Shown here one piece after another: positions 33,232-41,620 of a DNA stretch of 64,000 bases; positions within the stretch are counted from its first letter, which is position 1, and the number at the start of each line of letters is the position of its first letter. Under the pieces are notes generated by a model, which saw only the letters and a program-made list of their open reading frames with translations, searched no databases and was not told the DNA's origin. The stretch covers positions 124,001 through 188,000 of the forward strand of contig CAKTZR010000002.1 in assembly GCA_934636105.1 (NCBI GenBank). Direction: 5' to 3'. The translations under genes were made by a program, and so were the position numbers. The DNA is from an uncultured Clostridia bacterium. Lineage in GTDB: Bacteria > Bacillota > Clostridia > Christensenellales > Aristaeellaceae.

Positions 33232-35085
33232 TTAGAATCGAATTTCGACCTTTGAAGCCGCCCGGCAGCTCACGCGCGTCGCCTTTTCTTTGTGGTTGTA
33301 CGCGCTGGAATAGACGTATTCCGCTGCCTGCCAGCTATCGCCGTCCGCCGCCGTAAGCGTCACAGCGCCGTCCGCGTTGGCGGCCGTGCATCGATTGTCC
33401 GAAAGCTGAATCCGCAGATCCGGCGCAAGCGAAAAATTCTTGCGCGCGTCGTCGTCCGGCTCCAACCCTTCGATCGCATCCTCCACCGTCAGCGTCCGCT
33501 GCTGGTCAAAGCGCAGCGTCCGCGTGTGTCGAATGCTGCCGTATTGCGTTTGGGCGCAAACCGTCACGCCGCTCTCATCCTCGCGGATATCCAGCAGCCG
33601 GGTCTGCGCGCGCCGCCCCCAGAGGAACGGCCCCAGCATCTCCGACTGATTCCGTCCGATTACACAAACCGTGTTGTGCCACGCCGTTGAGCGAAACAAA
33701 TTGCGCAGATTCTTATCCAGATGATAATTCCAAGTACCCGGATCTGTCAAGATTTTTTTACCATTCCGAAACGCCTGAATGCTCAGCGCATCGGCGTGTC
33801 CGTGCGCAGCCAGCGTGCCGAATCCGATCGGCCCGTGATCCATCGCAAGGAGCACCTTTTCATCCCGGCTGCGCAGAATCGTGTAGCCGCCCTCCCGTCT
33901 CACGCTGACCAAAGGGCTGCAATATCTGCATTTTTCGGCATTTTTCCGCCGCGTCTGAGCATCCGTGAGCCAACGAAGCGTTTCGCAGATCGGCTCGTCG
34001 GTATAGCGTTCATCCAGCACCAGTCCCATCAGCTGCAAGACAACGTGAATACCCTTCACGTTTCGGCCGCCCAAATCCAAGATTTTTCCGCTGTCGTCGT
34101 CGCCGAAAAGCACCGTCTCACCGCCCGCGCCGCAGCAGTCACATAGATACCGACTCAACTGCGTCAGCCGCAGCTTCCAGCCCTCTGTGATGTGTCCGAT
34201 ATTCGGCTGGAGCATCAGCAAGCCGTAGGCCTCCATGACGAACGCCTGATAATGCGTCGCCATTTCCAGATTCACGCCGTCTGCGTTGTTCTGCCGCTCC
34301 AGCTCGCGCGCCAGCTCGTCCAGCGCGAGTTTCTTCCACGCCGCATCGTCGTACAGAAGGCCCGCCATCGCAACGGCGTAAAGCTCAACAATCAGATGAT
34401 TGTTGGCCGAGGAGCCGCGCGCCCTGTGCCGCACAATATATTCCGTCATGACCTGAATGCCGTTTGACAGCCCCGCCAGCAGCCTGCGCGCGTCCTGCTT
34501 CTTCCACTTGGCCAACGCGCGATCCAGAAAGCACCACGCGTAAATCCACGAATTGACGCGGATCGCCAGTTCCATGGCGCTCGTCCACTGCGGCCCATGC
34601 AAAAAGAGATTGTGCGCGTTCCAATCCTCAAACAGCGCAGCAAACTCCGTCAAATCCGCTTCATCCCCGCTGACGTAGTAGCTTTTCGCCAGCTGGGCCA
34701 GCTGGAAGTGGCGGTTCAGCTCCCAGTTGGTGCGGATATCGCCGATGTCCGCGCGCTGGCTGATGCGCATCGTCGGGGAATACGGCGTTTCCGGCCAGTC
34801 GTTTTCCGTCTGAAAGCCCGCGTTCCACCGCGTGCGGTAGTCCCGCTCCTCGTAGCAGTCAAACATCCGCATGCCCGTGTAGCGCGTGCCCTCGTTGTTC
34901 CAGTTGATGGTCAGCCGCGCGCTGTCCGGCATTCTCGCCTTCTCCGGCGCAATCCGCGTCACGGGCAGATGTTTGTCATAAAACCGCTTCTTTTCCTGCT
35001 TCGTCAACGCCTTCATCTGCACGCGCCACATCAGTTCGGCGGCGCTCATCGCCTGCATTCTGCGAAGCATCCAGTTGATATCCAT
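33232..35085 (-). CDS. Heparinase II/III-family protein
   Basis: A 617-aa protein with an N-terminal helical toroid (Asn-Trp-Glu-Leu-Asn-Arg-His region, ~120-330) and a C-terminal beta-rich heparinase II/III domain. That domain contains His-Gly-His-Ala-Asp-Ala-Leu-Ser and Thr-Asp-Pro-Gly-Thr-Trp-Asn-Tyr. No signal peptide is evident. Members cleave uronic-acid polysaccharides by beta-elimination, and such genes occur in EPS operons. The ManNAcA-containing product of this operon could be its substrate, for trimming or quality control. Confidence 0.85.
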   Translation of the reverse strand: MDINWMLRRMQAMSAAELMWRVQMKALTKQEKKRFYDKHLPVTRIAPEKARMPDSARLTINWNNEGTRYTGMRMFDCYEERDYRTRWNAGFQTENDWPETPYSPTMRISQRADIGDIRTNWELNRHFQLAQLAKSYYVSGDEADLTEFAALFEDWNAHNLFLHGPQWTSAMELAIRVNSWIYAWCFLDRALAKWKKQDARRLLAGLSNGIQVMTEYIVRHRARGSSANNHLIVELYAVAMAGLLYDDAAWKKLALDELARELERQNNADGVNLEMATHYQAFVMEAYGLLMLQPNIGHITEGWKLRLTQLSRYLCDCCGAGGETVLFGDDDSGKILDLGGRNVKGIHVVLQLMGLVLDERYTDEPICETLRWLTDAQTRRKNAEKCRYCSPLVSVRREGGYTILRSRDEKVLLAMDHGPIGFGTLAAHGHADALSIQAFRNGKKILTDPGTWNYHLDKNLRNLFRSTAWHNTVCVIGRNQSEMLGPFLWGRRAQTRLLDIREDESGVTVCAQTQYGSIRHTRTLRFDQQRTLTVEDAIEGLEPDDDARKNFSLAPDLRIQLSDNRCTAANADGAVTLTAADGDSWQAAEYVYSSAYNHKEKATRVSCRAASKVEIRF

Positions 35086-35088
35086 GGT

Positions 35089-36045
35089 TTATCCTCTCAT
35101 CCTCAAGCCGTATACGCCCGGCAGGGCTTGAAACAGCAGCGTCCGCGCCAACGCCTTGGCGCTCAGCTGTCCCCGCCTTTGAAGCTGCATCGCCGCGTCC
35201 CATTGTGCGCTTTTCGCCTGTTTCATTTCGTCGCTTCGGCGCGCCTCCCTCGGCAGGCGGTAATATACGCCCGTCAACTTGGCAAACATGCGCTTTTCGG
35301 CATACGGCGCTAATTTCTCCAGCCCGTGCGCGACAAAATAGCGGAAACATGCGTCAAACGCCCACATCTCGTCCAGATTGCGCAGCGTCACTTTCTCGTG
35401 CATGATGCTTTCCGTCCTCTGACGATAAAAATACAGCCTTTCGGGCACGCACACTGCCGCTTTCACCGTGTCAAACAGCTCTGCAAAAACAAAGATGTCC
35501 TCGTTTCTGCGTCCGAGCGGATAGCGCAGCGACGCGAAAACCGCTCGGCGATAGAGCTTGTTCCACGCAACGATATAGGGCATATTCATCTGCCGACGGA
35601 TCGTGTTCAAAATATCCCGACCCGTGCATACGCCATCCGGCACGTCCACGGGAAAGGTGCTTTCGATTTGCCCCCCCAGATCGTTCGTCAGCTGAATGCC
35701 GCAGATCGCGCAGTCCGCGCCCGTCTTCGCCGCCGCGTCGTGCAGCGTTTGCAGGAACGTCGGCGCAATGAAGTCGTCCGAATCCACAAAGCTCACCCAC
35801 GCGCCCCGTGCGGCGGAAAGACCCGCGTTCCGCGCAGCAGACAGTCCCGCATTCGCCTGATGAATCACGCGAACGCGCGCGTCCCGCTTCGCCGCTGCGT
35901 CGCAGAGGCCCGGGCAAGCGTCCGGCGAGCCGTCGTCCACCAGAATCAGCTCAAAATCCGTGAACGTCTGATTCAGAATGCTTTCAATGCACGCGGGCAG
36001 GTATTTTTCCACCCGATAAATCGGCACAATTACGCTGATTTCCAT
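35089..36045 (-). CDS. Family 2 glycosyltransferase
   Basis: A 318-aa GT-A enzyme. It has the start Ser-Val-Ile-Val-Pro-Ile-Tyr-Arg-Val-Glu, Leu-Val-Asp-Asp-Gly-Ser-Pro-Asp for the nucleotide site and Phe-Val-Asp-Ser-Asp-Asp for metal (~94). A G7 run (35671-35677) encodes Gly-Gly. It lies in a block of three GT2 genes of the same operon. Confidence 0.9.
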   Translation of the reverse strand: MEISVIVPIYRVEKYLPACIESILNQTFTDFELILVDDGSPDACPGLCDAAAKRDARVRVIHQANAGLSAARNAGLSAARGAWVSFVDSDDFIAPTFLQTLHDAAAKTGADCAICGIQLTNDLGGQIESTFPVDVPDGVCTGRDILNTIRRQMNMPYIVAWNKLYRRAVFASLRYPLGRRNEDIFVFAELFDTVKAAVCVPERLYFYRQRTESIMHEKVTLRNLDEMWAFDACFRYFVAHGLEKLAPYAEKRMFAKLTGVYYRLPREARRSDEMKQAKSAQWDAAMQLQRRGQLSAKALARTLLFQALPGVYGLRMRG

Positions 36046-36055
36046 TTTCCCGTCC

Positions 36056-37051
36056 TCATCGCTTCAAAAGGCGCTTTATCCTTCTGGCCGTGCGGTACAA
36101 CGCCGCATAGGTATGCGATTCATACCACCTGCGCCGCCGGATCCGCGCGTCAAATCGGTTCACAAGCGTCATGATGTCCATCTGATCGGCGACGGCAGAG
36201 AAATCCTGCCGCCGTCTGGATTGCTCAAAAGCCCCCTCCACCTGGCGGCGCTCGCTTTTTTTCTCAAGCCGCGGCAGCCGTTCCAGCCAGAGCAGATAAT
36301 GAAACATGCGGTCAAACAGCAGCTCGCTTTGAAACGCTTTGCTCTCGCCCCGCGCGCGGTAAAACGCATCCGCCTCGTCAAAAACCGCGATGCAGTCCAG
36401 CGCCTTGAGCGTCACGCGCTGCACATTGCTCCCGTCGTATACACGGTAATCATAGACCGGCAGATCGAGCGTCGCCACGCGCGCACAGCAGGCCAGCGCG
36501 CAGAGGTAAAAACCCACGTCCTCCGCGATTCGATACGGGGGATACCGCAGATGATGGCTTCGAATCACGTTCGCCCGCCACAGCTTGCAGCCGCCCAGCG
36601 CGGAAAGCCGAATCGCCCGGCTTCGCGCGTCGCCCTGCAAAACGCCGTCCTTAAGCGGCAGATGCACGGTCTGCTTTTTGCCCGTCTTCTCGTGCAGATA
36701 GCCAAAGGACGCGGCGACCAGATCCGCGCCCGTTTCTTCAGCACAGGCCAGCAGCTTTTCCGCCGCACCCGCATGAAGCACGTCGTCGCAATCGAAGAAC
36801 CAGAGATATTCGCCCTTCGCTTCGTCGATTCCGCAGTTGCGCGCCGCCGAAACGCCCTGATTGGCCTGCTCGATCACCCGAACGCGCGCGTCTTTCGCCG
36901 CATACTCCGCCAGAATGGCCTGCGAACCGTCCTTTGAGCCGTCGTTGATGAAGATGACCTCGATCTCCCGCGTCGATTGCCCCAGTATCGAATCCGCGCA
37001 CGCGCGCAGAAAACGCTCGCCGTTGTATACCGGCACGATAAAGCTAATCAT
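36056..37051 (-). CDS. Family 2 glycosyltransferase
   Basis: A 331-aa GT-A enzyme with Ser-Phe-Ile-Val-Pro-Val-Tyr-Asn-Gly-Glu at the start, Phe-Ile-Asn-Asp-Gly-Ser-Lys-Asp and Phe-Phe-Asp-Cys-Asp-Asp (~92) as the metal motif. The C-terminal ~100 residues are basic and helical, suiting membrane association. Acceptor and donor unknown. Confidence 0.9.
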   Translation of the reverse strand: MISFIVPVYNGERFLRACADSILGQSTREIEVIFINDGSKDGSQAILAEYAAKDARVRVIEQANQGVSAARNCGIDEAKGEYLWFFDCDDVLHAGAAEKLLACAEETGADLVAASFGYLHEKTGKKQTVHLPLKDGVLQGDARSRAIRLSALGGCKLWRANVIRSHHLRYPPYRIAEDVGFYLCALACCARVATLDLPVYDYRVYDGSNVQRVTLKALDCIAVFDEADAFYRARGESKAFQSELLFDRMFHYLLWLERLPRLEKKSERRQVEGAFEQSRRRQDFSAVADQMDIMTLVNRFDARIRRRRWYESHTYAALYRTARRIKRLLKR

Positions 37052-37063
37052 CCTTCGTCCCCT

Positions 37064-38179
37064 TTAAGCCCACTCGCAGTATTGCTTAAATTTGGCATAC
37101 TGCCGCTTTTTCAGCACCGCTTCGAGCGGCCGCTTGTCCTTTCTCCGCGTCGAAAAGCCCGCGCATTGCGCCGCAATCAAATCGGCAAACACGCCGAAAG
37201 CCGCCTGCTGAATCGTTTCGTCCAACCCCTCCAGCCTGTATTGCGACAGCGCCGCCATATCCAGCAGATATTCATAATGCGCCTGATTCTCCGCAAGCCC
37301 CAGCGCCTGACGATCCTGCATCAGCCGCAGCGTCACCCAAACCGTGTCGATGCTGCGCGCATTTCCCCGACTGCTGTGTCCGGCGCTGCTTTCCACCAGC
37401 CGCCGCTCCACCACCGTGTCCGCCACGCCGACGCAGGTTTTCGCGCCCGGCAGAATCAGCTGATGCAGCACGCTGTCCTCAAATCCATAGCCCTCCGGAA
37501 AACCCGCTTTTTCAAACAGACTCCGGCGCATGACCTTCCCCCACGGCATGCCGTAGGCCTCCATCGGCTGCATCGTCCCCGCCTTGTGGGGATGCGCCCG
37601 CCGATAGCCCTTTTTGAAATTGAAATAACCGCCCTCGGCGATATCCGCATCATTGTCTCCCATGCCGGCCTTCAGCAGGCTGTTCAGCGCGCCCGGCGCA
37701 AGCCTGTCGTCCGCATCCAGAAACATCATTCTTAACGCGCTGCTGTGCCGAATGCCGTTGTTGCGCGCGCTGGCCGCGCCGCCGTTTGGCTGATGCAGCA
37801 CCGTCACGCGCGGATGATCGGCATAGCCGTCCGCGATCGCCGCCGTGCCGTCCGTCGAGCCGTCGTCCACCAGAATCACATGAAAGCGCCATGGGCAGTC
37901 CTGATCGAGAATCGAGCGCATACAGTCTTCCAGCGTCGCTTCCGCATTATAGGCCGGAACGATGATATCCAAGGCATATCTATCACTTTCTCTACATGGC
38001 AGAGGCTCCGCCCAAAGCGCGCTTTTCCCCGTGTCCGGGTGCGCTTTTTCCAGCACGCGCAGGCACGCGTCCCTGTCCATCGCCAGCGGCTTGTCATCCG
38101 CCAGCGCGCAGGCGAGCGGAAGAAGCAGCCTATTGATCCGCGCCGCTCGCAAGCATCGCTTCATCAAACGCATCTTCAT
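37064..38179 (-). CDS. Family 2 glycosyltransferase with N-terminal extension
   Basis: A 371-aa protein. The GT2 core begins only at ~71 (Asp-Ile-Ile-Val-Pro-Ala-Tyr-Asn), followed by Val-Asp-Asp-Gly-Ser-Thr-Asp-Gly and Phe-Leu-Asp-Ala-Asp-Asp. The first 70 residues are an unusual basic, helical extension whose coding DNA overlaps the upstream ligase gene by 50 nt. GAGGAAGG precedes Met1, supporting the long start. Confidence 0.85.
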   Translation of the reverse strand: MKMRLMKRCLRAARINRLLLPLACALADDKPLAMDRDACLRVLEKAHPDTGKSALWAEPLPCRESDRYALDIIVPAYNAEATLEDCMRSILDQDCPWRFHVILVDDGSTDGTAAIADGYADHPRVTVLHQPNGGAASARNNGIRHSSALRMMFLDADDRLAPGALNSLLKAGMGDNDADIAEGGYFNFKKGYRRAHPHKAGTMQPMEAYGMPWGKVMRRSLFEKAGFPEGYGFEDSVLHQLILPGAKTCVGVADTVVERRLVESSAGHSSRGNARSIDTVWVTLRLMQDRQALGLAENQAHYEYLLDMAALSQYRLEGLDETIQQAAFGVFADLIAAQCAGFSTRRKDKRPLEAVLKKRQYAKFKQYCEWA

Positions 38180-39416
38180 AGTTGGCCTTCCTCTCCGTTT
38201 CCTCGTCCGGCATCAGCTCATAGAGCATCAAAATGAACGTGCTCAAATTGATGAAATAATAATACAGCGTATTGTCCGTCGCATAGGTAATCATGCAGTA
38301 GATGCTGTAAGCCAGCGTTAAAATGCCTGCGCGCTTGCCGCCGTGCTTCCACATGTAGTGCAGCCGGACGGGCAGATAGAAGATGAACCAGACGAGGTAG
38401 CCGAAAAAGCCGACTTCGACGTACATGCGGACAAATTCGTTGTGATAGGCGTCCTGATGCACGCCGCGCCACTCCGGGCCGATCAAGCCGGTCAAATCCC
38501 ATTCAACGCTGCTGAACCCCAGCCCGCGCCCCAGAAACGTCGGCGAAATGGAGTATTGCCGCGCGACATAGCGATAGAGCATGTCGCGCCCCTTGGTATC
38601 CATGCCCATGCTTTCCAGCGTATCAAACAGCCCCTCGTGGATCGCCACGATATACAGAAAGCTGATGACCAGCGACGCCACCCAGAACACGTTGCCAATC
38701 TGCCGCACCGTGTTTTCCTGCATCCATTTGAGCAGCCAGCACAGCGCCACCGCGATGACAATCGCGCCGATTTCGATACGCTTAAGGCCCACGAGCATGT
38801 AAAAACACACCGCCGCACAGGCGACCCACCAGCGCATCTTTTTCGGCTCCATATACAGCCCCAGCAGCACCGCATACGGGCCGAAGGAGAAGGTCAGATC
38901 ATGCACCTCGGTTTCGTGCATCATCGGGCCTGTGACCTCGCCGAACGTCGTCAGCAGCGTCACCAGCTCCTGCATGAACGCGCCCACGCCGCCGCGCGCG
39001 ACCACCTGCGCGACAATCAGCGTGTTGCCCAGACACATGGCAATCAGCTGATACCAGATGCCCTTTCTGCCGAACAGATACAGCGTGGAAAACGCCACAA
39101 GCGCCGCCAGAATTTGATAAAACGGGAAAAAGAAGCCGCGCGTCATGGTGCGCAGCTCCGCAAATTCAGAAATCCAGATCACGGCAGACCAGAGCACCGT
39201 CACCATGTAGGGCGCGGCCATAATCAGCGCACCCTTGGCCAGACGCTTGGCCCGTTCCAGATTCGGCCGAATGAGGAACGAGAACGCCGCCAAAGCGATG
39301 ATGCCCATGCCAAAGAGGTAGCGGTACATAAAGCCGAAGCCGCCGACCTGAATCGCGCCCATCGTGAAATAAAACATGAAGGTTCCGAGAACCAGATAGA
39401 TGATTTTCGTCAGCAC
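38130..39416 (-). CDS. O-antigen ligase/polymerase-family membrane protein
   Basis: A 428-aa protein with ~11 hydrophobic helices and a periplasm-type loop near 265-310 containing Gly-Arg-Gly-Leu-Gly-Phe-Ser and His-Gln-Asp-Ala-Tyr-His-Asn-Glu, which matches the conserved His-Asn of WaaL/Wzy-C proteins. It should polymerise or ligate the repeat units of the second EPS. The acidic tail overlaps the start of the next gene. Confidence 0.86.
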   Translation of the reverse strand: MLTKIIYLVLGTFMFYFTMGAIQVGGFGFMYRYLFGMGIIALAAFSFLIRPNLERAKRLAKGALIMAAPYMVTVLWSAVIWISEFAELRTMTRGFFFPFYQILAALVAFSTLYLFGRKGIWYQLIAMCLGNTLIVAQVVARGGVGAFMQELVTLLTTFGEVTGPMMHETEVHDLTFSFGPYAVLLGLYMEPKKMRWWVACAAVCFYMLVGLKRIEIGAIVIAVALCWLLKWMQENTVRQIGNVFWVASLVISFLYIVAIHEGLFDTLESMGMDTKGRDMLYRYVARQYSISPTFLGRGLGFSSVEWDLTGLIGPEWRGVHQDAYHNEFVRMYVEVGFFGYLVWFIFYLPVRLHYMWKHGGKRAGILTLAYSIYCMITYATDNTLYYYFINLSTFILMLYELMPDEETERKANYEDAFDEAMLASGADQ

Positions 39417-39439
39417 CTGTTTGTTGCCTCCGCCGCCTT

Positions 39440-40528
39440 TCAGGATTGCGTATAGATTTGGGTCAGACGCGCCGCCGCAACGGAAACGTCGTATCGCTCG
39501 CGAATCGCCGCGTTATCCGCCGCCCGGTTCGGCGCGCGCCGCGTTTGCAGAATCGCATCCGCCCACGCCTGCGCGCCCTGCTCAAGCGAAAGCGGGTGAA
39601 TCCGCCCGGTCAGCACGATTTCCTTCGTAATGCTGTCGGAAACAAACGCGTCCAGCCCCGCGGCCTGCGCCTCCAGCAGCACAGTCGGGAAGCCCTCGTA
39701 TTTCGAAGGGAAAACCATCGCGTCAGCGGCCATCATCAGTTCCGCCACGTTGTCAACGTTGCCCATGAAAACCACGCTGTCCGTCAGCCCGGCCTGAGCC
39801 GCCTGCTTCTCGATGTCAGGGCGAAGCGCGCCGTCGCCGACCAGCACCAGCAGGCTGTTCGGCGCTCTGCGGTGGATTTCCTCAAACACCTGAATCAGGA
39901 ACGCGTGGTTTTTCACATCCATGAATCGGCCGACGTGCAGATACATCGTCCGCTCCTCCGCGCCCAGCTGACTGCGAAGCGCCTCGCGCTTGCTTTCGTC
40001 GAATAGAAATCGGTCGCAGCACACCGGAAGCGGCAGCACCTCTACGCCCTCCGTCGTGCCGAAAAGCCACTCGGCAGCTTCCCGGCCGCACGCCAGACGC
40101 ACATCCGCATGGCGATAGAGCCACTTTCGGCAGGCTTTGTGCAGCCGAAGCGCCATTCCGCCGCGCCAATCCATCGTGTTGTGGCTGTGAACGACGATTC
40201 TTTTTGCCCCGGCTCGTCTAGCCAGAAACACATGAATCGCCGTAAAAAAAGCGTTTTGCGTGTGCAGATGCACGGTTTGATAGCCGTTTTCGCGAATCAC
40301 CCGTTCAAACGCGCGATAAGACCCGACAAACGATTCGCTCCGCTTCGGCGTATGATAAACCTTCGCCCCCAGCTTCGTCACGCGTGGCTCCAGCAGGCCC
40401 TCCTCCGCGCCGGGAATCACAAAGTCAAACGTCACCGTTTGGCGATCCAGATTTTCCAGCACGTTGACCGCCATCGTCTCCGCGCCGCCCATGTTCAGCG
40501 AGCCCAGTCCCTGCAAAACTCTTTTCAC
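39440..40528 (-). CDS. Family 4 glycosyltransferase (EpsF-like)
   Basis: A 362-aa GT-B enzyme. The N-terminal Leu-Asn-Met-Gly-Gly-Ala-Glu-Thr-Met-Ala acceptor loop, His-Val-Gly-Arg-Phe-Met-Asp-Val-Lys-Asn and the donor-site Tyr-Glu-Gly-Phe-Pro-Thr-Val-Leu-Leu-Glu-Ala-Gln-Ala are all present. It is close in layout to the GT at 18578-19687, so the two EPS operons use related steps. Confidence 0.89.
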   Translation of the reverse strand: MKRVLQGLGSLNMGGAETMAVNVLENLDRQTVTFDFVIPGAEEGLLEPRVTKLGAKVYHTPKRSESFVGSYRAFERVIRENGYQTVHLHTQNAFFTAIHVFLARRAGAKRIVVHSHNTMDWRGGMALRLHKACRKWLYRHADVRLACGREAAEWLFGTTEGVEVLPLPVCCDRFLFDESKREALRSQLGAEERTMYLHVGRFMDVKNHAFLIQVFEEIHRRAPNSLLVLVGDGALRPDIEKQAAQAGLTDSVVFMGNVDNVAELMMAADAMVFPSKYEGFPTVLLEAQAAGLDAFVSDSITKEIVLTGRIHPLSLEQGAQAWADAILQTRRAPNRAADNAAIRERYDVSVAAARLTQIYTQS

Positions 40529-40531
40529 GCT

Positions 40532-41596
40532 TTACTCCCCAAGTATCCGGCTGTACAGCGCGTACAGCTGCCGATGAATCTGTTCCAAATCAAATTTCTG
40601 CTTCACAATTTCGCGGCCGTGATGCCCCATCTGCTCGGCCAGCTTCGGCTCGTCGAGCAGGCGGCGCATGGTTTGGCGCAGCGTTTCCTTGTCGTCCGGC
40701 TCAATCAAAACGCCGCTTTCTCCGTCGGTCACGGCTTCCGGTATGCCGCCGACCTTCGTACTGACCACGGCTTCACCATAGGCCATCGCTTCCAGAATCG
40801 ACATCGGCATGCCCTCGTGCCGTGACGGCAGAAGCAGAATCCGCGCGTTCTGCAAAAGTTCGCGCTTCTGTTTTCCCTTGACCCATCCGGCGAAGGTGAC
40901 CTGTTCCTGCATCTGCGCTTCGTCAACCCATTGCGAATAATCCTGCACCGGGCCGTCTCCGGCCAGCACGCAGCGGAAGTTCTTCCCCTCTGCCTTGATG
41001 GCTTTCAGGGATTCGAGCAGGTTATCCGTGCCCTTTTCCGCGCCAAGCCGCCCCAGAAACAGAAAATCAATCGGCCTTTCGTTAAACGGCTTGAAGTCGT
41101 TCGCATAGGCCTTGAGCGAAATGCCGTTTAAAATCGCCGTGCAGTTCGTCAGCCCGATTTCCTCCGAAAGAGCCTTTTTCCAGCTTTGCGAAAGCGCCAC
41201 AACGCAGTCCGCTTCCCGCAGAATGCTTTGCAGCTTTGCGCGCTTCTTTTCGGAAAGCGACCGATAATACGAGACAAAATTGCCGCTGTGGATATGCAGA
41301 ATGACCTTTTTCCCCTGCTTTTTGGCGATCTGCGCATAGCGCATTTTGCGCTGCGCGCTGCCCTTGATGGACATGTGGATATGCACCAGATCGAAATTCT
41401 TCACGACCTTGCCAAATCGGAAAATTTGCCGCAGCTCATAGCCGATTTTGGCCAGCGGGTTGCCCTCGTAGCAGGAGGAATAAAACGCCATGTTCGTCTG
41501 TTCCGTCAGCCATGTATCCTCGCGCATGCCCTGTATGACCGAGGCAATGCCGCCCTTTGTCCTTCGGCTGTCCGGCCCGACAACGATCACCCTCAT
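40532..41596 (-). CDS. Family 4 glycosyltransferase
   Basis: A 354-aa GT-B enzyme with an N-terminal Lys-Gly-Gly-Ile-Ala-Ser-Val loop, Phe-Leu-Gly-Arg-Leu-Gly-Ala-Glu-Lys-Gly, and the C-terminal donor motif His-Glu-Gly-Met-Pro-Met-Ser-Ile-Leu-Glu-Ala-Met-Ala. It directly follows the chain-length-type genes and precedes the other sugar transferases, separated from the next by 3 nt. Confidence 0.89.
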   Translation of the reverse strand: MRVIVVGPDSRRTKGGIASVIQGMREDTWLTEQTNMAFYSSCYEGNPLAKIGYELRQIFRFGKVVKNFDLVHIHMSIKGSAQRKMRYAQIAKKQGKKVILHIHSGNFVSYYRSLSEKKRAKLQSILREADCVVALSQSWKKALSEEIGLTNCTAILNGISLKAYANDFKPFNERPIDFLFLGRLGAEKGTDNLLESLKAIKAEGKNFRCVLAGDGPVQDYSQWVDEAQMQEQVTFAGWVKGKQKRELLQNARILLLPSRHEGMPMSILEAMAYGEAVVSTKVGGIPEAVTDGESGVLIEPDDKETLRQTMRRLLDEPKLAEQMGHHGREIVKQKFDLEQIHRQLYALYSRILGE

Positions 41597-41620
41597 CGTT
41601 TGCTTATCCTCCGTATCGGT

